From NCBI RefSeq assembly GCF_002272825.1, contig NZ_MLAM01000001.1:62001-126000 (forward strand): 64,000 nucleotides of DNA. Reading direction: 5' to 3'. A program made the position numbers and the translations under genes. Origin of the DNA: Helicobacter sp. 11S02596-1 (GTDB taxonomy: Bacteria; Campylobacterota; Campylobacteria; Campylobacterales; Helicobacteraceae). Each line of letters begins with the position of its first letter. The first letter of the stretch is position 1. Under the pieces are notes generated by a model. It saw only the letters and a program-made list of their open reading frames with translations. It did no database searches and had not been told where the DNA came from. Shown here in pieces: positions 57,343 to 64,000 of this stretch.

Positions 57343-57722
57343 TTGGGATTGACATCGCTTCCATCGCACGCATTGAAAAAAATCTTGCGCGTTATGGCGA
57401 TATTTTTTTAAAAAAATTTCTTTCAGATGAAGAAATCAAACTGCTCGCTACCCCATCGGGTTGGAAAGCTTCGAGCGTAGCAGGCTTTTGGGCAGCCAAA
57501 GAAGCGTGTGCGAAAGCCTTGGGTGTGGGGATAAGCGAGGAGTTGAGATTTTTTGATATGCACCTATCCAAAAGCCCCAAAAATGCCCCAATAATGAGGC
57601 TAGAACAAAACAAAATGCAAGCCTTTCGTATCAAATCTATCCATTTGAGTATCAGCCACGATGGGGGATTTGCGATCGCTGTAGTAAGTCTGGAAAAACG
57701 CCGTGCATTCGGGTTATTTTAA
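57339..57722 (+). CDS. acpS: Holo-[acyl-carrier-protein] synthase
   Basis: 127 aa. 'GIDIASIARIEK' with the metal-binding Asp, 'FWAAKEACAKALG' with the catalytic Glu/Lys, and 'LSISHDGGFAIAVV' define AcpS. It attaches 4'-phosphopantetheine to ACP for fatty-acid synthesis. The start overlaps the fliL stop (ATGA). The last gene before the repeat island. Confidence 0.95.
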   Translation: MIGIDIASIARIEKNLARYGDIFLKKFLSDEEIKLLATPSGWKASSVAGFWAAKEACAKALGVGISEELRFFDMHLSKSPKNAPIMRLEQNKMQAFRIKSIHLSISHDGGFAIAVVSLEKRRAFGLF

Positions 57723-57807
57723 CCACGCCATCACTGCGAATCCTAAAATATTACCCCATAAAGCTTTTATTGATTTTATTCAATTCTCTACAGACTCCCT
57801 GCGTAGC

Positions 57808-57838
57808 AATCTTCAGGTTTGCTTCCAAACAAACCGAG
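57808..57838 (+). repeat. GGTCTTCAG-family hairpin, copy B unit 1
   Basis: Frame AATCTTCAG...CCGAG around stem GGTTTG/CAAACC. Slightly eroded at the 5' end. Confidence 0.7.
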
Positions 57839-57853
57839 TAGAAACAATAAACG

Positions 57854-57881
57854 GGTCTTCAGATTCGCTAAGCGAATCGAG
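57854..57881 (+). repeat. GGTCTTCAG-family hairpin, copy B unit 2
   Basis: Identical to 3771-3798 and 58268-58295: palindrome GATTCGCT/AGCGAATC. It lies outside the 373-bp core, so the hairpin unit spreads or duplicates independently of it. Confidence 0.8.
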
Positions 57882-57931
57882 TTTAAAATAATGTTTTTGG
57901 TCTCCCGCCTTTTTATTTTTTTTATTATGCA

Positions 57932-57987
57932 GGGGGCGAGGTTCTACCTGCGAAGCGCCCCCCGTTTCCCCCTTAACCCCGCCTCCC
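57932..57987 (-). other. GC-rich hairpin and minus-strand G-quadruplex pattern
   Basis: GGGGGCG (57932-57938) pairs with CGCCCCC (57956-57962), enclosing a nested AGGT/ACCT stem. The C runs at 57958-57987 form, on the minus strand, four G runs with loops of 2, 4 and 4 bases or fewer. The two structures share bases and would be mutually exclusive. Confidence 0.5.
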
Positions 57988-58109
57988 ACTACACGCCCCC
58001 TTAATAGGTGAGATGACAGGGCGTAGCGGGCTTTGGTTTGTTGGCGGATAAGATTTAGAAACCTTAGAAATTTTACCCACCCGCCCCAAGTTGATGACCA
58101 GCGGTAGCT

Positions 58110-58131
58110 GGGAATAAAACGGGTGGGTGGG
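58110..58131 (+). other. G-quadruplex-like motif inside repeat core B
   Basis: Four GGG runs with loops of 8, 1 and 1 bases, identical to 3612-3633. In this copy ACCCACCC just upstream (58074-58081) could pair with GGGTGGGT, giving an alternative hairpin absent from copy A. Confidence 0.4.
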
Positions 58132-58267
58132 TCAGAATACTTTAGGAACAGGAGGAGCGTTAAGGTTAAGCCAACTGCTTGGCTTCACTAGCTCCGCACG
58201 GCGATTGCGATGTGCGACTATAAGGAGCATAGCAGTCCGCCCAAACCTTAAATTATTCCCCGTGAGT

Positions 58268-58295
58268 GGTCTTCAGATTCGCTAAGCGAATCGAG
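58268..58295 (+). repeat. GGTCTTCAG-family hairpin, copy B unit 3
   Basis: Palindrome GATTCGCT/AGCGAATC in the full frame; matches 3771-3798. Confidence 0.8.
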
Positions 58296-58303
58296 TAAGC
58301 AAA

Positions 58304-58348
58304 ATGAAAACCTTAGAAAATTATCTCCAATATTCAAGGCAAACTTAA
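58304..58348 (+). CDS. Possible micro-ORF in repeat core copy B (14 codons)
   Basis: Reads MKTLENYLQYSRQT; counterpart of 3807-3851. All differences from the other copy change amino acids, so a translated product is doubtful. Confidence 0.12.
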   Translation: MKTLENYLQYSRQT

Positions 58349-58397
58349 ATATGAGATGATTACTTTAGGAATGGAAGCAGGCTCTGCCTGCTGGAAT

Positions 58398-58438
58398 GGT
58401 CTTCAGGTTTAATTTTTCAGAGAAAAAATTAAACCGAG
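58398..58438 (+). repeat. GGTCTTCAG-family hairpin, copy B unit 4
   Basis: 12-bp stem GGTTTAATTTTT/AAAAATTAAACC, identical to 3901-3941. A 16-base linker TTTAAAATAGATGAGC leads to the next unit, as in copy A. Confidence 0.8.
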
Positions 58439-58454
58439 TTTAAAATAGATGAGC

Positions 58455-58486
58455 GGTCTTCAGGTCTGGGTAAAACCCAAACCGAG
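58455..58486 (+). repeat. GGTCTTCAG-family hairpin, copy B unit 5, next to receptor stop
   Basis: Stem GGTCTGGGT/ACCCAAACC with one mismatch, replacing the GGTTTGTTTT/AAAACAAACC stem at the equivalent place in copy A. The arm sequence differs but pairing is almost fully kept. It ends 9 bases from the receptor stop codon. Confidence 0.75.
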
Positions 58487-58495
58487 TCCATATAA

Positions 58496-60679
58496 TCAAA
58501 ACTGGTAAGACACGCTCACACGGAAGTTTCTGCCGGGTTCGTAGTCCGCAGAGGAATCAACATAGGTAAATTTTGCCGTCTGGGCGATATAAGCCTCATC
58601 AAAGAGATTATACACACCAAAATCGATTTCTAGCCCTTGCAGGCTCTTTTGGCTCGGCATATAGCTGATATAAATATCTGAAACGCTATAACCGGGCTTG
58701 TGTTCAAAAACGCCGTGTTCTTTTTTGTTGTAATTGGTATAAAGCAAGGTATTCCAGCCGACTAGCACATCGATGGGTGTGATGAAATACTGCAGATTGA
58801 GCGTGTATTTATCACCCGTTTCTGGGGCGATGTTCGTGCCTTTATCAGAGTTGCCTTGTGGGTATTTGTAGTCGATTTTAGTCAGCGTATAGCCAAAGGT
58901 CGCTGTGAAATCATAGATCTTGCCTTTGATACCGACTTCTGAGCCATAAACATCGGCTTCGCCCGAATTGGTGCGTGTATAAGCCTTACTTGTTCTATCC
59001 CGTTTTTCCAAGATCAAATTATCATATTTGGTATAAAAGCCTTTTGCAATCACATCAAGCCCATAGTTGCCAAATCTGCCTTTATAAGTCAAGCCACCTT
59101 CAAAGTTGTTGCCCGTTTCTGCTTTGAGCTTTTCAACATCAGCAAAAATAATCTCTGCTTCTGCTAGCCGTTTGGCTTCGACTACTTGCGGGCCTTTGAA
59201 GACCTGTGTCCAGTTGGCAAACACGCCCACGCCTACATCTGTTTTGTAGTCCAAACCAAATGCCCCCAAAGGTTTGAAATAATTTTCGCCATAGATAGAA
59301 TATTCCTCTTTTGTTTTATCGGGTTTTCTGAGTTGATTGAGGCGATAATATTCCACACGAAATCCAGGAATCACACGCAACACGCCAACATCGCCTGTCT
59401 TGATAGCCAAAGTTGGCTGGATGTAGAGATTGACATCGTGAGAAGATTCTGATGGGCGATTGGGGATAGCGGTTTCTTTATCTACTTTTTTATCTTTAAA
59501 TTCCACTTTTTTATTATTTTTGGTGATTTGAACCACGCCATAATACTCCAGACCATAGATGAGATCCATCGCAAGGGTCGGATTGAAGTCAAATTTTTGA
59601 AAAGCCTCCGCCTTTGCTCCAAAATTTTGTGCGATTGCTTGGAATAATTCTACTTTAGAGCTGTTGTAATATTCCAAATTATATTTACTTTTATCCAAAG
59701 AAACATTGGAATAATAAGTATTTGCCTTGATCTTGAGATTATCACTGGGTGCATAATCATAATGCAAGGTATAAGTCTGGCGATCAAAGACTTGCGGGCC
59801 ATAATCAACGTCTTTATTTGTCTTGTAATCATCCGGACTTGAGCCAAACTCTGCTCGCACCGGGTAAAGCCCATCATAACGAATATATTCTGCACTCGCT
59901 TCAAGCCTCTGGGCTTCATCAAAGCGATAGCCGGCTTTGAGAAGTGTATTGATTTCATAGCCCTTGCCTCCGGTATGCCGACGCGTATCTTGTGTAGGGG
60001 TAATGGTCTTTTTCTTTGTATCTTCTTTTTCATAATAATAATACTGCTTGCCAAGACTAAATTGGCTACCCGTGAAGCCAAAATCGTGATGGCGCCAATT
60101 CACATAACCCAAAATATCAAACCCGCCCGTGCGCCCATATACCATCGCCGATTCTTGGAATTGATTATCATTGGTGTAGTAGCCACTTTTGAGCTTGAAG
60201 CCAAAGTTTTTATCAGGCTCAAGCATATCTTCAGCACTGATGGTTTTAAACAAAATACTCCCGCCAAGCCCGCCAGAAGTCCCTACAATCGAGCTTGTCC
60301 CCACGCTCACATCGACAGCCTTGAGAATATCGGGATCGACAAGGAATGACTGGGTATGGTGGTAGGCGATCCCGCTTTGCCTTGCCCCATCGATCTGGAC
60401 ATTCAAAGCACTTTGATTCATCCCACGGATATAGGCACGCTGGTTGAGTCCATTGGTCCCGCCGACAAATACGCCGGGCATATCGCGCAAAATATCCCGC
60501 AATAGCGAAGCTTGGCGCACGCCAATCGTCGTCGCATCGACATTTTCATACCCTGCTGCCGTAGCGGTAGCAGTGATTTTTGAAAGCGTGAAAGCAGCCG
60601 GCTCATCAGCACCTAAGAGGATTTGCCCCCCCCCCCCCGTTAGCACAAAAAATAACATATGATTAAATATTTTTCTCAT
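58496..60679 (-). CDS. TonB-dependent outer-membrane receptor (FrpB-like), phase-variable (ON)
   Basis: 727 aa. The signal peptide 'MRKIFNHMLFFVLTGGGGQ' contains four glycines encoded by a 13-G tract (60626-60638), in frame as sequenced. The plug domain follows ('LLRDILRDMPGVFVGG', 'AYIRGMNQSALNVQIDGARQSG', 'SSIVGTSGGLGGSILFKT') and a barrel ending 'YEPGRNFRVSVSYQF'. The plug resembles the FrpB-type heme/iron receptors of H. pylori and Neisseria; the ligand is inferred only. AAAAGG lies upstream of the ATG. It ends at repeat island B, is divergent from nothing and lies after azlD on the same strand with a 107-bp AT-rich gap that probably carries its own promoter. Confidence 0.88.
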   Translation of the reverse strand: MRKIFNHMLFFVLTGGGGQILLGADEPAAFTLSKITATATAAGYENVDATTIGVRQASLLRDILRDMPGVFVGGTNGLNQRAYIRGMNQSALNVQIDGARQSGIAYHHTQSFLVDPDILKAVDVSVGTSSIVGTSGGLGGSILFKTISAEDMLEPDKNFGFKLKSGYYTNDNQFQESAMVYGRTGGFDILGYVNWRHHDFGFTGSQFSLGKQYYYYEKEDTKKKTITPTQDTRRHTGGKGYEINTLLKAGYRFDEAQRLEASAEYIRYDGLYPVRAEFGSSPDDYKTNKDVDYGPQVFDRQTYTLHYDYAPSDNLKIKANTYYSNVSLDKSKYNLEYYNSSKVELFQAIAQNFGAKAEAFQKFDFNPTLAMDLIYGLEYYGVVQITKNNKKVEFKDKKVDKETAIPNRPSESSHDVNLYIQPTLAIKTGDVGVLRVIPGFRVEYYRLNQLRKPDKTKEEYSIYGENYFKPLGAFGLDYKTDVGVGVFANWTQVFKGPQVVEAKRLAEAEIIFADVEKLKAETGNNFEGGLTYKGRFGNYGLDVIAKGFYTKYDNLILEKRDRTSKAYTRTNSGEADVYGSEVGIKGKIYDFTATFGYTLTKIDYKYPQGNSDKGTNIAPETGDKYTLNLQYFITPIDVLVGWNTLLYTNYNKKEHGVFEHKPGYSVSDIYISYMPSQKSLQGLEIDFGVYNLFDEAYIAQTAKFTYVDSSADYEPGRNFRVSVSYQF
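60626..60638 (-). repeat. Poly-G tract (13 G on coding strand), ON
   Basis: Thirteen C on the plus strand, read as ACG-GGG-GGG-GGG-GGG. A change to 12 or 14 would shift the frame within the signal peptide. The lead-in CTAAC and trailing CA match the tract at 27919. Confidence 0.95.
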
Positions 60680-60786
60680 AATTGACCTTTTTTAGTTTTT
60701 TATTTAAAAACAAAAATAGTATTTATTTTTATTTTTAAATTTTTACAGAATCAAAACTTAATTATTGATGAATTTCGGGGAGAATT

Positions 60787-61122
60787 TTATAAAATCAAAT
60801 TCAAAATAGAACTTTGGAGCAAATACATATACAAAAGTGTTCCAGAAACAATACTCACAATCGGCATTTTAAACAAAATCTGCAATATTGCCACGCATAA
60901 AAACGCTAAAAGCTCATTGAGCCCATAAGGGCTAGTGCTCACAGCAACATCCTTGAAACAATACACAATCAACATCCCCACAATCGCACCGGGCAAGACC
61001 TTTCCGAGATACAACAAAAAATCAGGGGCTTTGCGTTTTGAGCCAAATATTACAAAAGGTAACACACGCATCAAAAATGTCGTCGCCACAATCACGCACA
61101 CCACCATTATCGCATCCAACAT
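60787..61122 (-). CDS. azlD: AzlD-family membrane protein
   Basis: 111 aa, about four membrane helices, with 'MRVLPFVIFGSKRKAPDFLLYLGKVLPGAIVGML' (abridged from a longer stretch) typical of AzlD. AzlC and AzlD together export branched-chain amino acids or analogues. I start at ATG 61122 (GGAG, 5-base spacing); a frame from 61218 adds 32 residues that overlap azlC and are not family-like. The stop of azlC and this start overlap or nearly touch. Confidence 0.85.
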   Translation of the reverse strand: MLDAIMVVCVIVATTFLMRVLPFVIFGSKRKAPDFLLYLGKVLPGAIVGMLIVYCFKDVAVSTSPYGLNELLAFLCVAILQILFKMPIVSIVSGTLLYMYLLQSSILNLIL

Positions 61123-61124
61123 CA

Positions 61125-61814
61125 TCACTCCAATTTGTTTTTTAGCAAACCCAAAATCAGTGTCATCAACACCAACGCCGGGAGCAAAAACACCCCCGCA
61201 CCAAACACAACCAAACAAATAAAACTCACAATAAGTCCGATGAGAGCGGGGATATGGCTAGGGTTAGCTTTCCAATGTTCGATAAAAATCACGATAAAAA
61301 TCGCTGTCATAATAAAATCAATACCCGCAGGATCAAAAACGATTTTTGAACCCAACAGCGCCCCGCTCACACAGCCAATCACCCAGTAGATGTGGTTTAG
61401 CAAGGCAATAAAAAACATAAAATACGCTTTATCAATGCCAGGAGATGGTTTTTTGAGATTGAGTAAAGCAAAGGTTTCATCTGTGAGGGCGTGGATCATA
61501 TAAGGCAACTTTTTCCCCATCTTTTCAAACGCCCCCAACATCCCGATAGCATAAAATATCTGCCTCGCATTTACCATCAAAGAGAGCAAAAACACACTCC
61601 AAATCCCCACCCCACTAGCCAATAACCCCACAGCGACAAATTGCATCGCACCCGCATAGATAAACACCGCCATAAAAAACGCCCAGATAAAATCATAACC
61701 ATTTTTTTGTAGCAACACCCCAAATGCCATCCCCATCAACACATAGCCGAGCATAATCGGGATCGTATGAGGAAAAGCGTCCTTGAGTGCCTCCCAAGCC
61801 TTTTGTTTATCCAT
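61125..61814 (-). CDS. azlC: AzlC-family branched-chain amino acid exporter subunit
   Basis: 229 aa, five to six membrane helices. 'FPHTIPIMLGYVLMGMAFGVLL' and 'SLMVNARQIFYAIGM' are AzlC signatures, and 'HALTDETFALL' the conserved polar loop. Its start lies inside the end of the ABC permease gene (8-bp overlap), so the exporter genes are joined in one transcript. Confidence 0.93.
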   Translation of the reverse strand: MDKQKAWEALKDAFPHTIPIMLGYVLMGMAFGVLLQKNGYDFIWAFFMAVFIYAGAMQFVAVGLLASGVGIWSVFLLSLMVNARQIFYAIGMLGAFEKMGKKLPYMIHALTDETFALLNLKKPSPGIDKAYFMFFIALLNHIYWVIGCVSGALLGSKIVFDPAGIDFIMTAIFIVIFIEHWKANPSHIPALIGLIVSFICLVVFGAGVFLLPALVLMTLILGLLKNKLE

Positions 61815-63027
61815 TCAAAACCCCAATATGTTGTTTTTTGTGCTTCAAAATCATTATCGACAAGCTTGTCGCCACAACACACAAGGCTGCCAGCCAATAA
61901 AAATGCCCCATCACTGCCAAAAGGGGTGCGCCCATTTGATTCATCTGCACAAAGCCAGCAATGCCGTGAAATGCCGGGATAAAATGTGCCAAAAACACGA
62001 TGGGAGCGGGTATGAGATCTAGGGGCCAAATAAAGCCCATCATAAACACCAAAGGCAACGAAGTAATCAAAACAATTTGCGTAGGCAAAGCAGGGCGAGA
62101 AAGAAGCAATCCAAACAAAACCCCAAAGCTCGCACAACACAAAATAAACATCAATGCAAAGCACCAAAATGAAATGATATTTGCACCGATATGGACGCCA
62201 TAAAACTGGAATAAAAAACCAAAATAAAATATAAAAAACACGATATAAATCATCGAAAAAGCCGTGATTCTCGCAAGCACAAGTTTAACGGCGGGGGCGA
62301 GATAGAAGTAATTTGTTTGGAGATTTTCTTCGATATTTTTTTGGTCTGAAGTGTTTTTTTGGAGGTTTTTTTGGATTAAAAGGTTTTTTTGATTTTGAGA
62401 CGCACCCAAAATCCCCGCCCCAGCAATCATCGTCTGGTGCAAGATAAACACCAAAATCGCAGCCAAAGCATAGTTGATATAGCCGGCACTCGGGTTATAG
62501 AGCGGGATAGCATTAGGCTGGATCAATTCGCTATCTTGTGGCGTATTTTGATGCCCTCTGTCTTTTTCTAGGAGGATTTTTTGGTGCTTGATTTGGTTTG
62601 AGAGCTCGTTGCTTGCATTCAAAATCCCATCAATCACCGCCCCATAAATCAAAAAATACGACGCATTAGCGAAGTAATCCAAACGGCTAGGGATTCCCCG
62701 ATACACATTGGATTCAAATCGTTGCGGGATTTCCAAAATCCCTCCAATCTCATCTTTTTCTAGCAAGTTTTTTGCCTCTTTCATTGAGATAAACACGGCT
62801 TTTACATCGACTTGGGGCGTAGCTTGCACCAAAAAAATCAACTTTTTTGATAACGATGTATTATCCCGATCGACCACGGCGATTTTTTGCGAATCTAAGA
62901 TGTCATTGCGATAAGGCGAGGGATACAAAAAAGCATAAAGAAGCGAGCCGATCACCACAACAAAAACCACCGAAATATTGGTAAAAATGGCTTTAAATTC
63001 TTTAAAAAGCACAGCAAAAAAACTCAT
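61807..63027 (-). CDS. ABC-2 type transporter permease (YhhJ/YbhR-like), second of pair
   Basis: 406 aa. One N-terminal membrane helix ('ISVVFVVVIGSLLYAFLYP'), a large periplasmic domain ('KIAVVDRDNTSLSKKL' onset), then five more helices including 'FMMGFIWPLDLIPAPIVFLAHFIPAFHGI' (abridged). This is the ABC-2 fold of multidrug or lipid exporters that work with an HlyD-like adaptor and TolC. It starts in an ATGA overlap with the upstream permease. In H. pylori HP1486-HP1487 look like the equivalent pair. No ATPase gene is in view. Confidence 0.85.
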   Translation of the reverse strand: MSFFAVLFKEFKAIFTNISVVFVVVIGSLLYAFLYPSPYRNDILDSQKIAVVDRDNTSLSKKLIFLVQATPQVDVKAVFISMKEAKNLLEKDEIGGILEIPQRFESNVYRGIPSRLDYFANASYFLIYGAVIDGILNASNELSNQIKHQKILLEKDRGHQNTPQDSELIQPNAIPLYNPSAGYINYALAAILVFILHQTMIAGAGILGASQNQKNLLIQKNLQKNTSDQKNIEENLQTNYFYLAPAVKLVLARITAFSMIYIVFFIFYFGFLFQFYGVHIGANIISFWCFALMFILCCASFGVLFGLLLSRPALPTQIVLITSLPLVFMMGFIWPLDLIPAPIVFLAHFIPAFHGIAGFVQMNQMGAPLLAVMGHFYWLAALCVVATSLSIMILKHKKQHIGVLNG

Positions 63028-64000
63028 TTTTTTGCCCTCAAACTTTCTAGGAGCAAACCCAGTGGCAAAAAAAGCAAAAACGGCAACATCAAAGCGATAG
63101 TTTTGAGACTATAGAGCCCATCAAGGGCGTAATTTGCCTGCTGTAAATAAAATTTCATAAAATACGAAATCGGCAAAATATGACTCCAAAACAATGCAAA
63201 GCTATCCATACTATTTTGCGGGTAGGTAATGCCTGCAAAAGCAAAGCTCGGTGCGGTATAAGCAGCAATAAAACTCGCCGTCTTGGTGCTATCGCGCAAG
63301 AAAGATTGCAAGCAAATCACTACCGAACTCACCGCACCCACCATCACCACCACGCCCAAAAACACTATCCCAATATTGCCAAAATGAGCATACCCCAAAG
63401 TGCTAAAAGTCGCCATCATCGCCATCCCCCAGCACACAAAAATAACGCTATTTATTATTAAGCCTGAGAGCGTGTCTTTATATCCTGAAGCCTTACCCAA
63501 AAAATTTAGCATCCCCAAAGCAATGAGAATCTGCCACATACACGGCAAAATCAGTGTCAATAAAAACTGGGCGTAACTATTGTTAGGATTATAAAGGGCG
63601 TGGATATTCGAGATAATCGGCATTGCCTCTGATAGAGCAATGTTGATGTCAGCATTTTTTGCAAGCCCTTTTGCAAAGAGAGCTTTGGCATTCATCGTGG
63701 CAATCACTTGCAAAAAAGCACTCTGGATTGCCTTGCCAATCAGCACAAATTGGGCATTGTAATAAAAAGGGATTGTTGTTTTCACCCCGATTTTGCTATG
63801 GCGCTCCAAGCCTGCTGGGATAACCACAACGCCATAAATTACCCCACTACTTAGATCGATTTTTGCCCGCTCTAGCGAATCATAGACTTTTTTTATCTCT
63901 AGCGTAGAAGTTGCATTCAGATTAAAATAGATCTGGTTACTTAGCAAACTTTTATCATCATCGATAATGCCAATGGGGAGCTTTTGGGGTAAGCCCATAT
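63024..64000 (-). CDS. ABC-2 type transporter permease, first of pair (5' end beyond window)
   Basis: At least 324 aa are visible. It begins inside the conserved 'LPIGIIDDDKSLLSNQIYFNLNATS' region, so the N-terminal membrane helix and true start lie to the right of the window. The rest is a periplasmic domain and five to six helices, ending 'LPLGLLLESLRAKK'. Pairs with the following permease, perhaps as a heterodimer. Genes for the adaptor and outer-membrane channel would be expected further right. Confidence 0.85.
   Translation of the reverse strand, partial: MGLPQKLPIGIIDDDKSLLSNQIYFNLNATSTLEIKKVYDSLERAKIDLSSGVIYGVVVIPAGLERHSKIGVKTTIPFYYNAQFVLIGKAIQSAFLQVIATMNAKALFAKGLAKNADINIALSEAMPIISNIHALYNPNNSYAQFLLTLILPCMWQILIALGMLNFLGKASGYKDTLSGLIINSVIFVCWGMAMMATFSTLGYAHFGNIGIVFLGVVVMVGAVSSVVICLQSFLRDSTKTASFIAAYTAPSFAFAGITYPQNSMDSFALFWSHILPISYFMKFYLQQANYALDGLYSLKTIALMLPFLLFLPLGLLLESLRAKK

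Larger units (their letters stand above)
58091..58463. repeat. Dispersed repeat core, copy B
   Basis: Second copy of the core at 3593-3966, same orientation, roughly 93% identical by eye. Its first 78 bases match copy A without change. Stems AAGCCAA/TTGGCTT (58168-58185), GCTCC/GGAGC and AGCAGGC/GCCTGCT (58376-58392) are kept. C at 58378 replaces a T in copy A and turns a G-T into a G-C pair. Confidence 0.85.
57723..58495. other. Non-coding spacer rich in palindromes and repeats (copy B)
   Basis: About 770 bp between the convergent ends of acpS and a receptor gene. It holds two tandem GGTCTTCAG-family hairpins (57808-57881), a G/C-rich hairpin and minus-strand G-quadruplex pattern (57932-57987), a stretch near 58020-58050 similar to 3358-3380 in copy A ('gctttggtttg' context), the 373-bp core (58091-58463) and a last hairpin. 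Short open frames here appear spurious. No transposase or integrase is visible. Confidence 0.85.

Noticed and set aside
57703-58004. Two 61-62 codon frames in island B
   Set aside because: They run through palindromes and G/C tracts; translations such as VFRFAKRIE simply read the hairpin unit.

Overview
The window is chromosomal DNA from an epsilonproteobacterium, almost certainly a Helicobacter species. The strongest evidence is the single open frame that fuses RpoB and RpoC (minus strand, 13680-22337), a hallmark of Helicobacter and Wolinella. Further support comes from gene neighbourhoods remembered from H. pylori: the tRNA-tuf-rpmG-trnW-secE-nusG-rplKAJL-rpoBC-rpsL-rpsG-fusA block, cbpA-hspR-rarA, the rsmD-fliL-acpS group, ArsR/ArsS-like regulators near hemB, a Hof-type outer-membrane protein array, and GDP-fucose genes. 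The DNA is fairly AT-rich by eye (not counted). The species cannot be named from the sequence alone.

Layout. 1-1550: end of a type I restriction-modification locus (hsdS partial, hsdM). 1624-3183: guaA. 3184-4000: a non-coding, repeat-filled spacer. 4001-6901: an SF1-type helicase and a class I aminotransferase. 7117-9114: acetyl-CoA synthetase. 9206-10342: an MFS transporter. 10563-27503, all minus strand: the translation/transcription superoperon headed by four tRNA genes and a textbook TTGACA-N17-TATAAT promoter. 27773-30359: a TonB-dependent receptor broken by an 11-G tract (phase OFF). 30423-35897: GDP-mannose/GDP-fucose synthesis (manC, gmd, fcl) and a Wzk/PglK-type lipid-linked glycan flippase. 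36403-41409: four tandem Hof-family outer-membrane proteins. 41583-44090: cbpA-hspR-rarA. 44177-46284: leuD, leuB and two small overlapping genes. 46459-51850: an ArsRS-like two-component system, purF, a YhcC-type radical SAM protein and hemB. 51836-55674: a small barrel protein, a YebC regulator, a cytochrome c'-like protein and lepA. 55816-57722: a degenerate receiver-like protein, rsmD, fliL and acpS. 57723-58495: a second repeat-filled spacer. 58496-60679: a second TonB-dependent receptor with a 13-G tract, currently in frame. 60787-64000: azlD, azlC and two ABC-2 permeases, the second cut by the window edge.

Two themes stand out. First, both TonB-dependent receptors carry a long poly-G tract behind the same CTAACG lead-in near the N-terminus, one OFF and one ON, so surface nutrient uptake looks phase-variable. 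Second, the spacers at 3.6-4.0 kb and 57.8-58.5 kb share a core of about 374 bp (roughly 93% identical by eye) rich in hairpins. They also contain a family of short units in which a fixed frame (GGTCTTCAG ... CGAG) surrounds stems whose sequence varies while base pairing is kept. I do not recognise a named family for it. It is the best candidate here for an undescribed structured RNA or palindromic mobile element.
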